A model generated the notes under the pieces. The model had not been told where the DNA came from. It was given only the letters and a program-made list of their open reading frames with translations, and did no database searches. A DNA stretch of 64,000 nt from Amaurobius ferox (Eukaryota > Arthropoda > Arachnida > Araneae > Amaurobiidae): positions 8,728,149 to 8,792,148 of the forward strand of contig OX578142.1 in assembly GCA_951213105.1 (NCBI GenBank), written 5' to 3'. A program made the translations under genes and the position numbers. Of this stretch, positions 54,614 through 64,000 are shown one piece after another. Numbering within the stretch: position 1 is the first letter of the stretch; every line of letters starts with the position of its first letter.

Positions 54614-56988
54614 ATGCCTGGAGGAAAGTGTGTATTCAATGATAATTGGTTGGAAATGGATGACTACAGAGAATGGTTACTGAAAACTTCATCGCGGGAT
54701 AAAGCCGAATGCTGTTGGTGCAAGAAAAAAATCGATGTTTCTAACATGGGTGAAGCAGCATTGAAGTGCCATATAAAAGGAAAGAAACTTCAAAGTTTTG
54801 GCTGAAAAATCGAAAAACATTTCTTTGAAAGACTATTTTTCATCACCCTATCCTAGTACCTCTAGAATTGCAAGTGATCCAGATGAGCAAATCCAAAGTA
54901 TTGCTCCACGTGTTCTGAAGGCTTCGGAAACTTTAGATAATTCTCTCACCACCAGTGATCACTTAAAAGCTGAAATATTATGGACACTTAAGGTTCAAAG
55001 CAGCCGTTATTCATATAAATCTTGTGAAAATACAAATGTCATATTTCGACGCATGTTTCCAGATAGTGAGATCGCCCAGAAGTTCACTTGTGGAGAAAAG
55101 AAATGCGCATATTTGTCTGTATTTGGGATTGCACCATATTTTGCTACATGTCTGAAACAAAAAGTGAAAAATGAAAGTGGATTTGTTCTTTTATTTGATG
55201 AAAGTATGAATAATTATATGCAAACTAAGCAATTAGATTGCCATGTTCGATTTTGGGATCATAATCACGTGGTATCACGATATTATTCTTCAGATTTTTT
55301 GGGTCATGCAACAGCAGACATACTTTTTGAAAATATTAATGAAAAGTGTGCAGAGCTGGGGTCATGCAATTTACTGCAATTATCAATGGACGGACCAAAT
55401 GTTAATTGGAAAGTATTTGATTTAATGTATGAGCATTTAAAACAAGAAGGTAGTTCTAACTTATTAAATATAGGTAGTTGTGGTATACATATTATGCACA
55501 ATTCTTTTAGTTTAGGATGTACTGTATTTCCTGAAATTGAACAAATGGCAAGTGCACTATATCGCCTTTTTAAAGATTCTCCAGCTCGGCGAGAGGATTT
55601 TGCTTCAATTAGTGAAAATCCAAAATTCCCCATAAAATTTTGCAAGAATCGATGGGTAGAAAATTCAAGTGTATTTAACAGATTATTAGAAATTCTTCCT
55701 CAAGTTAAAATTTATGTGTCCAAAGTAATTAATAAGAATTTCACTAATCCCGGAAACAAAAGTTTTGAAACAATTCAAACTAGTGTTAACGATAAGTTAT
55801 TTATTATAAAATGTAATTTTCTTATTTTTATTGTGAAGGAAATAGAACCTTTTATGACTTCATATCAAACTGATAAACCAATGTTGCCTTTTATGGCATA
55901 TGACCTATATAATTTGATCAAAAATTTAATGCTAAAATTTATGAAAGAAGAACAAGTTCCAGCTTCTATGATAAAGCTTCTAAGTATTGATGTGGAGGAT
56001 TCATCTTTGCATAAAGATGCAAGCAAAATTGATGTTGGATTCATTGCCAAAAAAATTATAAAAGACGTTGTTAAAAAGAAATCTGCTAATGTTGAGAAAC
56101 AGTTAATGGAATTTTATATTAACTGTAGGGCATTTTTGATCAAAATGGTTAAAAAGTTATTAGAGAGATGTCCTTTAAAGTACAATCTTGTAAGGAACAT
56201 GTCATGTTTAGATCCTCGTACTTTAATTGACGATAAAAAAATAAATATGACAAAAATCAATAATATCCTTATAGCCCTTACAGATTGTGGTAAGATAAAA
56301 GATACTAATTGTGATACTATAATTAAAGAATATAAGAGTTTTGTTGAGGATTTCAGTATTATGGATATAGGAAAGCGATTTAAACACTGTTGCCAAGACT
56401 CTTTTAATCCATTAACTGATAATGTTGATACATTTTTTTTTGAGCACCTTTCAAATAACTCAAAGTATTCTAATTTGTGGGTAGTGATAAAAAAGTTATT
56501 ACTTCTTTCTCATGGACAAGCTACTGTAGAGAGAGGTTTTTCCATAAACAAAAATGTAATGGTTGAAAATTTAAAAAAAGAGTCTCTTGTTGCTAAGCGG
56601 ATCATTGAAGATCACATTCGAAATATAGGTGGGCTTGAAAATATTGTGATTACAAAAGAACTTCTATTGTCTGGAGCAGGAGCTCGTCAGAAGTATTTGT
56701 TATATTTAGATGAACAAAAACAAGTACAGCCTGTCTCGACTGATAAAAAGAGAAAATTACTTGGAACAGATTGAAGAGCTAAAAAGAAAGAAAATTTGTA
56801 CAGAAAATGACATGGCTGAACTTACCAAATCATCTATAGATTATGCAGATAGGGCAGAAAAATCCTGTCAAATAACATTCATTGCCAAATCAAATGCCTG
56901 CCGACGCAGTGCACAGGATAAACAAATATTGCTACAGGATATTAAATGTGAATTAGATGCAAAATGCTTAGAGCTAAAAAATTGTTGA
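54614..56988 (+). pseudogene. hAT transposase, BED finger plus coiled-coil tail
   Basis: MPGGKCVFNDNWLEMDDYRE starts at 54614 and has a BED-type finger (CCWCKKK...CHIKGKK); the final histidine appears to be lost. A one-base shift near 54795 moves the reading into the 658-codon frame ending 56774. That frame includes FDESMNNYMQTKQLDCHVRF, LLQLSMDGPNVNWKVFDLMY, GSCGIHIMHNSFSLG, FCKNRWVENSSVFNRLLEIL and the C-terminal hAT dimerisation motif LLLLSHGQATVERGFSINKN. A second shift near 56750 leads to a coiled-coil tail (YLEQIEELKRKKICTENDMA ... IAKSNACRRSAQDK) ending at TGA 56986-56988. The central frame is completely open, so inactivation was recent. Confidence 0.9.
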
Positions 56989-57360
56989 TTTTTTCAGTAC
57001 AAAATAATTTAATTTTGTTTACATAAATATTTATACATTAGTGATATTTAATAAATTATGAAGTATATTCTTACTATATTTTTTATTTTTTTGTACATGT
57101 GTGTTGCAATGTAATTTTTGTGATTTCTTCAAATAATGATTAAATCTACCTATTCTTCAGATAGTGATATAGCTGGTAGTATGTTTGTAAGCACAAATGC
57201 AAAAGATCTGATGATAGAACGAATCATATTCAGAATCGTAGTTTTGTTTTTGTTTTGCTGTAAAAAGGAAATAAAAAACTCCTGGAAAAATGCGCAAACC
57301 CTCCTGGAAAACTCCTTAAAACTCCTGGAAATAGGTTCCTGCAAAAGAGTATGAACCCTG
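56989..57360 (+). other. hAT 3' UTR and subterminal repeats
   Basis: AT-rich 3' region followed by CTCCTGGAAAA-type repeats at 57280-57330 and the terminal repeat. Frames at 57136-57354 are by-products. Confidence 0.7.
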
Positions 57361-58032
57361 TTTCAAGGATGATAGAACACACCGAAACAAACACTTTTCA
57401 GCATAGATTGCATAGTTGCAAGTGAAGCGGTTATGCTCTAGAGGGCTCTTTCGTGCACACGTATAAAAGTGAGGGTTTTCGCATGTAGGTCATTAGCAAC
57501 TTGGAATGGTTCGGTATACTAATGTGGAGAAGGCGGACATGCATTTTGTCTATGGTCTCGCCAAGGTAATGGCAGGAAAGCGCAAAGGCTTTACCGAGGG
57601 TGCTTCTCCAACAGGTGTATTCCTGATCATGGAATGTTTTCACACTTGCATCGCCAACTGTCTGAAAAGGGATCCTACAGTGCTGTCGTGCATTTGTTTT
57701 GATGTTTCGTGTCAGTCCTGTTTTTGCATTGCGTAAGGCTGTGTGTGTGTGTGGAGAAATGGAAAACTCCCTCTAGCACTTAACCGCTTCACTTGCGACC
57801 ATGCATTCTATGATGAAAAGTGTTTGTTTTGGTGTGTTCTATCATCCCTAAAAGTTTGTTGCATTAGTTTTGAAATACCCTGTGTATATACACTGAGCCA
57901 AATCAGTATGACCACCCCCACCGTGTACGAATAGGCTTGTCTGGATGATGTAAAGGGCACGTGAGCAGGCGGGAATGGTATTTAATGGCTGCTGGTGATT
58001 CTGAGGCATAATTCTATCGCTTCCGTGTGTGT

Positions 58033-58319
58033 TGTTGTTGTTGAGACCCAGACCGTCCGACCTACCAGAAAGGTGTAAGGTAACTGTTTGGACGGCCGGG
58101 AAGTGCCACCCAATTTAGACCGGAACCCAGTGGGGGAGGCATCCCCAAGGACTGTACCCTCCTTCCCCTACCTCAACCTCTCGGAAGGACTTACGGACCC
58201 ACATGTTTAACGTGATCGTACTCCACATGAACACGATGGCAGTTTTGGCAGCAGCTGGAATCGAACCCGGGCCTACCGAGTGAAACTCTAGCGCGCTAAC
58301 CAATGGGCTACCGCGCCCG
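58033..58319 (-). mobile_element. tRNA-derived SINE with 15-bp target duplication
   Basis: CGCTTCCGTGTGTGT at 58018-58032 and 58320-58334 flanks the insert perfectly. On the minus strand the head reads GCGGTAGCCCATTGGTTAGC and then GGCCCGGGTTCGATTCC (A and B boxes). The tail ends GGGTCTCAACAACAACAAC. It lies in the right repeat copy only. Minus frame 58115-58534 crosses it and is not a gene. Confidence 0.92.
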
Positions 58320-58336
58320 CGCTTCCGTGTGTGTGT

Positions 58337-59348
58337 GATGGGTAAGGCTGCTGATATAAGTGAATTCGATCGAGGGCAGATCATGATGGCCTGATGGCTC
58401 GAAACGAGTATTTCCGGAACTGCATGGCTCATCGGGTGTTCGCTAGCTGTCGTAGTTAGGATCAATGCAAAGTGAATGAATGATGGTGAAACCAGTAGTA
58501 GACGGCAAGACGTTGGACGTCCACGCGTCATCAATGAAACTAGACATTGGAGGCTGTTCTGCTTGGTGAAACAAAATCGGCAACAACCAGTCGCTCAACT
58601 GACAGCCGATTACAATACAGGTCCCAGTAGAAATGTTTCGGAGCACATATTTCAGCGGACTCTGATAGATATGGGACTCCACAGCAGACGGAGAACCAAG
58701 AGTCATCGCTATTTACGCCTCCAGTTGGCCCGGGAGCATCGTGACTGGACCATGGAACAATGGAGCAGAGTTGCCTGGTAGGAAGAATCACAATATCTGG
58801 TTCATCACGTCAAAGTATGCTATCTTCCATGTGAACAGTTCCTTGACACATGTACCGCGGGTTATAAACAGGTCGGAGGTGGCAGTATTATGGTTTGGGT
58901 GATGTTCTCATGGGCATCTCTGGGACCGTTGGTTGGGGTGGAACACACCATGAAAGCTGTGGACTATCTCAACATCATTGCTGACTAGTTGCACCCTTAC
59001 ATGGCGTCAGTCTTCCCCAACGAGAATGGAGACTTACAGCAGGAGACAACGCGCCCTGTCACAAAGCCAGAATTGTGCTACAGTGGTTCGAGGCACATGC
59101 GGATGAATTTCAGTTGATGTCCTGGCCACCTAACTCACCAGACTGTAATCCCATAGAGCACATTTGGGATGTCATGGAATGGCAGCTCAGAGCTCAAATA
59201 CCACTGCCCCGGAATATCCGGGAGTTATGAGACCGCTGCTTGCACACCTGGTACCATCTGTCTCTTGCCACCTATCAAAGACTTGTGGCATCCATGACAG
59301 AGCGGGTTGCAGCTGTTTTGCGTGCCAAAGGTGGAGCAACACGATATT
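58337..59348 (+). pseudogene. Tc1-like transposase, broken
   Basis: The N-terminal DNA-binding part includes DVGRPRVINETRHWRL and FQRTLIDMGLHSRRRT. It is followed by LAREHRDWTMEQWSRVAW at the start of the catalytic core, then in shifted frames YKQVGGGSIMVWVMFSWASL, VDYLNIIAD and LHPYMASVFPNENG. Where the second catalytic motif should read QDNAPCHT the frame is broken (QQETTRPV), and the following PNSPDLNPIEH-type region is in another frame. The gene is inactive. Confidence 0.85.
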
Positions 59349-59384
59349 AGGTAGGTGATCATAATGTTTTGGCTCTTCAGTGTA

Positions 59385-60239
59385 TATATATAATAATAGT
59401 TTGAAATTCCAATGATAGAATAGAGAGAAGCTGCAACTCAAAAATCCCAACTTTAAATAAAATCTACATAATAAAAAGAAATATTAAATAGCGAATCATC
59501 AAGCAAATGGAAAAAAATGCAAATTAAGAGTCATAAAGCCAAAAAAAATCAACAAACATCAAAGTTGTGGAATCGATAATAGAAAAACAAAAAAATTCCA
59601 AGCATCAATGCTATACACGTGGACAAAGCCTAGGCCTAATTAATTCAATTGTTCATTTTGAAAAAACTCTTCGTCGGGTCCAAGTATTTAATCAAAATGA
59701 ACACAAAATATGTATGTTTCTGAAGAAATAGATAGATTATATCTATAAACTATTTCTACTTGGACAATACACATAAAAATAGAACAATTTTAAAAGAAAC
59801 AAGAATACCTGGATGATAAAACACTGAAAATGTGCTAACCATAGGAGCTGAAAATGAAGAGACCAGTGTTGCCAATCGCATAGAGATCCACCGTTGCCAA
59901 TCATGTGAAACAAATAACGGTAATGTGAAAAGGCAATAAAAGGTGATATTCTACAATAAGAGCTACAAAATAATGGGGCATATAAACGAAAACAGAGAGA
60001 CTAATATAAAAGGGGATATAATTAAAATGTAATGATAAAACAAGAGAATGTTGATGTCTAGCTAATATAAGATACAAAGAAAAGAATTCATGGAAATTCA
60101 GCTAATCTAAACTAACAATACCATTAACTAAATATGCTGGATATTTGTATAATTTGCTGGTAATTTTTAGATTATTTATATTCATAGCATAAATTTTTTT
60201 ATCTAATAATCTATAAATTCTAAAAAGTTGATTATGGAT
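59385..60239. other. AT-rich region, no gene seen
   Basis: No coding motif or element end recognised in 850 bp. Confidence 0.4.
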
Positions 60240-60451
60240 AATATTTCTAAGCAATTAAATCAAGTTGCAGTAATTAAATGGTAATATTTTATTAATGTTG
60301 AAATTAAAATTGTCTTTTTATCATATAAATTAGTAACTATACCATTAGTAGGAACAATAATTATATTTAAATCCAAAAAATTTATATTATTACTAATAGT
60401 ATCTTCATTAAGAATTATATATATATATATATATATATAGTCTACTCTCAT
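60240..60451 (-). pseudogene. Possible Penelope-like RT C-terminal fragment
   Basis: The minus strand reads NINFLDLNIIIVPTNGIVTN and LYDKKTILIS, resembling the FLDL...YDKR segment at the end of Penelope-type reverse transcriptases. Degenerate coding-like sequence may continue to about 60100. The (TA)n run at 60418-60438 interrupts it. Confidence 0.4.
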
Positions 60452-60539
60452 TTATCTGCAACTCTGCAATCTACAGATGCCTATGATCTGTGATATGTTT
60501 TGGATATAAATAGTTAGGAGGAGGAAATTAAAGATGGTG

Positions 60540-60597
60540 TTAAAAAGTGTTGTCTTACCCCCCCCCCCCCCAACCAAATTCTAGATCCACCACTGTA
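60540..60597 (-). mobile_element. hAT-like terminus next to poly-C
   Basis: The minus strand begins CAGTGGTGGATCTAGAATTT and then TGGTTGGGGGGG, a form common at the ends of hAT elements and MITEs. No partner end was found. Confidence 0.35.
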
Positions 60598-60717
60598 AAT
60601 GTACAAATGGTTTCAATAGAAATGTAGTGAAGGTGTCCCACTTACAACTAACTGGGCCACTTTTATATAAAAAAGTCAAAAAGTTGCATAAAAACTAAAA
60701 GAGCCTTGTAATTTTTC

Positions 60718-60905
60718 TTCAGGATGGCTTACCCATCTTCAAAGAGTGACATGGCATCCGTTATTTAAAACTTTGTGGAGAAAAGTTATTAGTTCATAAC
60801 CTAGCTGCAGAAGAATTCATTAAAGAGCAAAGGAAGAAAATTTGAGTCCAGAACAAATTTATAATGTTGATAAGACTGGACTCTTAACGTTGCTTTCTAA
60901 GGCAA
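60718..60905 (+). pseudogene. pogo/Tigger (jerky-like) transposase fragment
   Basis: In one frame HGIRYLKLCGEKLLVHNLAA followed by EEFIKEQRKK is the DNA-binding to catalytic linker. After a shift, EENLSPEQIYNVDKTGLLTL gives the first catalytic aspartate (NVDKTGL, normally NVDETGL). Only this part remains. Confidence 0.75.
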
Positions 60906-60978
60906 ACTCTGATGATTGCTGATGAAAGTGGCCTATCAGCATTTTAAGACAATAAGGAAAGGGTAACCATTCTCAGAA

Positions 60979-61330
60979 GGTGCAGAGACGACAACCACCA
61001 GCAGAATCAAAATCGCTCAATTAGAAGGTGAGGTGGTAAATTTGGGGGAGGGGGGCTAACTGAGGAAAAAGTTACAATCAGGGAGTTGTCACAACAAAGA
61101 TGCATATTCGAATGATATGCACAAATGGTGCAGAGACTATAGCCACTAGCAGAACTAAAATCGCTCAATTAGAATGTGAGATGTAAAATTGTGGGGCTAG
61201 TTAAACTAAAAGTTACATCCGGGGAGCTGATACAAAATATGTATATTCAGATGACACGTATAGAGGGTGCAGAGACTATAGCCATCACCAGAATCAAAAT
61301 CGCAAATCTAGAATTTCTTTAATTTTTAGG
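60979..61330. repeat. Tandem repeat, ~140-148-bp unit
   Basis: GGTGCAGAGAC starts at 60979, 61127 and 61266. Units share AATCGCTCAATTAGAA, a G-rich patch and AAAGTTACA. Two and a half units are present. Confidence 0.8.
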
Positions 61331-61360
61331 TATTTTTTAATGTTAAATAGCTGAAAAAGT

Positions 61361-61705
61361 AAGACAGCTGGGTAGGTCAAGTGACCCCTCAAACTTATTG
61401 TCCGAAATAACACATTTCTGAAAGTGTCGCTAAAATTAGCCTATCGGTCACCAAATTGGTATATTCCAAAAATAGGAAACTCGTGATGTTTAAAAAATTA
61501 ATTTTAAGTCAAATATATTGAAATTTGCTACCAGCAGATCAGCCAGAGCACAGAACTGCCCCAAATCAGAAATGACCCCCCTTCCCGAAGGACAAAACCA
61601 CACTACATCAGATATGATGAAATGCAAAACAACTACAATAAGTAAGACAGCTGGGTGGGTCAAGTAACCCTTTAAACTGAGTGTCCTAAACAACACATTT
61701 TACTC
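61361..61705. repeat. Direct repeat spaced ~283 bp
   Basis: AAGACAGCTGGGTAGGTCAA at 61361 and AAGACAGCTGGGTGGGTCAA at 61644 start about 60-bp similar blocks ending in AACACATTT. They may be two units of a longer satellite or the ends of one element. Confidence 0.65.
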
Positions 61706-62976
61706 ACGATGGACAGAAACTCCTAAAATACCATAAATACCTCCACCCCACCTCCCACACACATATTCAATTCACTTAGTAAAAGAAAAAAAATATATAT
61801 GTATCCAAGATTTTTTAGATTTCTATTTTCTAATTCTAATACAAAACAGTTGCACCGTGAACCAAAACTGAAAGAACTAGTTTAATAGAACGAATAAAAG
61901 AAATCAAAATTACATAAAAAGAGTAATTTGTTTTCAAATGTTTATTTAAACTTCCAAATTTATTCATAAAAAAAGATGAGAGAGAGAATACACGCATTCT
62001 TAAATATAGAAAATTGAAGCCATATTAGCACAACTAAGCCAATTTGAGAAGTCCCTCTTCATGCTTTATTACTGTTCTGTCTCTTTGGCGAAAAACGCAT
62101 GCAAAACAAAGCCCATATCCAATGCGAACACTGTTTTTTTAAGTCTGTTGTTTTTTTAAGCCAAATTTCTAATATTGTTCACATGCCATTCGCTAGCTCA
62201 GGACAAGATCATAAAATGGATGCAGTCCTTAGTAAATATCCCTTCTCTTGGCTCTCTATTTCCCTGTAATACAGAATTTTCCAGTTCTGAGATTAAAAAT
62301 TTATTTGTATTAACTATGTTTTTATTTTCCTATAGTTTCAGCAGTATCTTGTGTGGAAATTCTGTGAGTTTTGAATCTTTCTGCACAGAATCTGTTGTCA
62401 GTCCTATCTTACTGATGGTGATTGATAGAGAATTGGAGCGATGTGCTTTCAACTCTAGAGGGGAGCAGTTTTCTTCGGTTTTTTCTGCCCTGATTAAGCA
62501 GGATAGCCTTAGTTGTGTCTCGATTTTCTGTTAATTTCTGTCAGGAAAGTTTGATTTTTTGGTAGCGTTTTTCTTTCCCTCTCAATTCTTAAAATTCTAT
62601 TTTATTGATTTTCAATTGATAATTTTTTTTTAGTAGAATGTTTCAATATTCTAAATATTTTTATTATTCATGTGAATTTAGTAGTTTGGAATTTATAAAT
62701 TTGTTTTGACAATATTTGTTTATATTCTATTAATTCAGTTATTCTTACTTTAATTGGGAAATTAGTTTCTTCGAACATTATGTTGAATTTCAAAATTTCA
62801 TTTTTACATTCTCAAGGATTTTTTGTTTCTTTTCAAACTTTTGCATTTATATTAATCGACTTATTGTCTGAATATTTTCAAGATTGAAAATTGTTGATTT
62901 ATTTCTCAGAAATTTGGAATTGCATTATTTTAATTTTCATTGAAATAATTAAGTTCATTTATGAAGTTTATCTTAG
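61706..62976. other. AT-rich region, one unidentified open frame
   Basis: A 119-codon + frame at 62175-62534 (start MFTCHSLAQDKIIKWMQSLV) is open, but it is rich in Ser/Phe from T-rich DNA, lacks motifs and has no neighbours that support it. I do not call it a gene. Confidence 0.3.
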
Positions 62977-63093
62977 ATTAATTTAATTTAGGCTTAGATT
63001 TCATTCAAGTTAATTTAAAGTTTTTATCTTCTTTCTTATTAAAAACAAGCTCTTAAACAAAAACAATCAAATCTAAGCCTAAATTAAATTAAT
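62977..63093. repeat. Perfect 25-bp inverted repeat, 67-nt spacer
   Basis: 62977-63001 (ATTAATTTAATTTAGGCTTA...) is the exact reverse complement of 63069-63093. The form fits a very small MITE or foldback. Confidence 0.85.
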
Positions 63094-63319
63094 TAATTAT
63101 TATTTAATTTTTTTAAAAACAAGCAGGAAAATTAATGAAATTAGATAGTTTTGCTTTAAATGTATTGTATATATATATAGAGTGATTTTTAATTTAATAA
63201 TTCAAATGCACTAATGTCTTATACATATCAGTCTATGCAGTGATGACCTATAATTTGCAAAATTCAATAATTGGCACAACCTCTGGTTCCAAGCTGTGCA
63301 GATTAGAGGGATTAGATTA

Positions 63320-63321
<2 letters not shown>

Positions 63322-63353
<32 letters not shown>
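63322..63353. repeat. (TA)n microsatellite
   Basis: Pure TA run. Frames across it are low-complexity. Confidence 0.95.
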
Positions 63354-63355
<2 letters not shown>

Positions 63356-63680
63356 TATAAAAGCCAGTAAACAAATTCAAATAGAATTCCTATGCAGTTC
63401 CACAAAAATCAAAGGCACTACTCAGGAAAAGGCGCCAAGCCGCTCTATACTCCGAAGCAGAATGTAATCCAAGAAAAAGAAGAATTAAAGGAACTTGGGA
63501 TAACCAAATGCTTTGCATTTAATGGTTGGGGAGGATTGCTGTCGGCTGCTATTTGCTGTGTTAGCTGAGCGACTAGACTAGAAAATTTGAAAGTCATTTG
63601 CAGATTTAGCAGTGTTTGGCCATATCCATATCTGAAGTGCTGGTAAAGAAAATTTTGTAGCAGATGATATGCAGTAGTGA
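63354..63680. other. Flank of the last LTR, unidentified
   Basis: A minus frame (63720-63445) has no recognisable domain. Nothing else is seen. Confidence 0.3.
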
Positions 63681-64000
63681 TGTGTTTTCTCAAGAAAACA
63701 AGCTCGTTAAACACAAACACAATTTATTTGTTGTGAGATCCATTGCATCAGATGAAGTTACAAAATAAAACACTGTAACATTCGTTGCAAAGCAAAATTA
63801 TATACAATGAGCTAGCAAGCTCATGAAAAAGATTGTAAACAGTTTTTATGACTAGGCACACACTCTCAGTTACTATAACATCGGTAAGTAGAAAAAAAAC
63901 AGCTACTGTACCACACATGCCGTGCACGTTAATGAAGCCACCATCATCAGGTCACACGTCATGGCTTTAGAAGTTAGACTACTCTCTACCGATCAAGGTC
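63681..64000 (-). repeat. Copia-type LTR, cut by window end
   Basis: TGTGTTTTCTCAAGAAAACA at the left edge has the palindromic edge form of the Copia B LTR. ATGAGCTAGCAAGCTCATG, AAGCCACCAT and GTCACACGTCATGGC match blocks in 41395-42184. The element would extend beyond the window. Confidence 0.6.

Larger units (their letters stand above)
54207..57360 (+). mobile_element. hAT transposon, near-complete, 3154 bp
   Basis: Termini are CAGGGTTCGTACGCCTCCTG and (inverted) CAGGGTTCATACTCTTTTGC. Subterminal regions contain many AACTCCTGGAAA / CTCCTTGAAA repeats, probable transposase-binding sites. TTTCAA is duplicated on both sides (54201-54206, 57361-57366), and the uninterrupted site ACTTTCAAGGATG survives at 46932-46944. 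It encodes one transposase with two frameshifts, so it is the youngest-looking DNA transposon in the window. Confidence 0.9.
54165..57885 (+). mobile_element. Second copy of the DUF4817 MITE, split by hAT
   Basis: Ends CACAGGGTTTTCAAGACC and (inverted) CACAGGGTATTTCAAAACT. The internal part 57361-57885 matches 46935-47479, including MVRYTNVEKADMHFVYGLA. The hAT is inserted 40 bp inside the left terminal repeat. Confidence 0.75.
53359..58608 (+). repeat. Right copy of the 1.8-kb direct repeat, expanded
   Basis: It starts TCATAAAATTATTTGAAATT directly after the LINE-2 5' end and runs to GACAGCCG at 58608. Beyond this point the Tc1 element continues, while the left copy stops. Removing the hAT (54207-57360) and the SINE with its extra target copy leaves about 1.79 kb, in agreement with the 1808-bp left copy. 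Confidence 0.85.
57891..59382 (+). mobile_element. Tc1-like transposon with both ends, SINE inside
   Basis: Ends CACTGAGCCAAATCAGTATG and (inverted) CACTGAAGAGCCAAAACATT are flanked by TA (57889-57890 and 59383-59384). Without the SINE and its target copy the element is about 1.19 kb. The left 416 bp is duplicated at 47482-47897. Confidence 0.88.

Noticed and set aside
62175..62534. 119-codon + frame as a gene
   Set aside because: Composition follows T-rich DNA. No domain, splice signal or neighbour supports it.

Overview
This is eukaryotic, AT-rich (roughly two-thirds A+T by eye), intron-poor-in-sight genomic DNA that is almost wholly made of transposable elements. The mix (Tc1/mariner with DUF4817-type N-termini, I/R1/LOA-group LINEs, Copia and short-LTR Gypsy, Penelope, piggyBac, two hAT types, pogo/Tigger, tRNA-derived SINEs) fits an arthropod, most likely a spider or other arachnid. 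That placement is inference from family resemblance. No prokaryotic signal, CRISPR array, rRNA or functional tRNA gene is visible.

The one secure host feature is a single 134-bp coding exon of SEC13 (COPII coat / nuclear pore WD40 protein) at 21623-21756 on the + strand with good splice sites. The flanking introns are full of mobile DNA. A few GC-richer islands (6600-6783, 6985-7285, a minus-strand candidate exon at 15629-15816, 19540-19870, 43700-44125) could be host or unidentified repeat sequence.

Layout: 0-4.6 kb holds a foldback repeat, a broken mariner-like transposase, and a complete mariner-like element with about 185-bp terminal inverted repeats. 4.6-8.7 kb is mostly unassigned. 8.7-15.5 kb is a long, broken I-group LINE (LINE-1 below; not mammalian L1) with upstream monomers, itself hit by a TTAA-flanked piggyBac-type MITE and a SINE. 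17.7-19.1 kb is a Tc1-like element; 20.4-21.6 kb has a hAT end and a miniature piggyBac. 21.9-22.5 kb is the 5' end of a short-LTR Gypsy element. 23.9-33.2 kb is a Copia element (minus strand) with both LTRs, interrupted by a Penelope 3' end and a LINE 3' fragment; it lies next to a Gypsy protease fragment. 34.3-37.0 kb is a second Copia copy (+). 37.7-40.2 kb is a ZMYM-like hAT relic. 41.1-43.7 kb is a third Copia piece inserted in a Tc1 fragment. 44.5-45.1 kb is a duplicated piggyBac C-terminal end.

From 46.1 to 59.4 kb is the most striking structure. A second LINE (LINE-2, 47898-53358, minus, complete from 5' UTR to tail) is flanked directly by two copies of the same ~1.8-kb segment, positioned exactly like an enormous target-site duplication. 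The right copy has since received a 3.15-kb hAT transposon and a SINE, and the left copy preserves both empty sites. The last 4.6 kb contains small relics (Penelope-like RT, pogo/Tigger, ~145-bp tandem repeats) and the start of another Copia-type LTR. Nearly every transposase or polymerase frame is broken by stops or frameshifts. The least damaged is the hAT transposase at 54614-56988.
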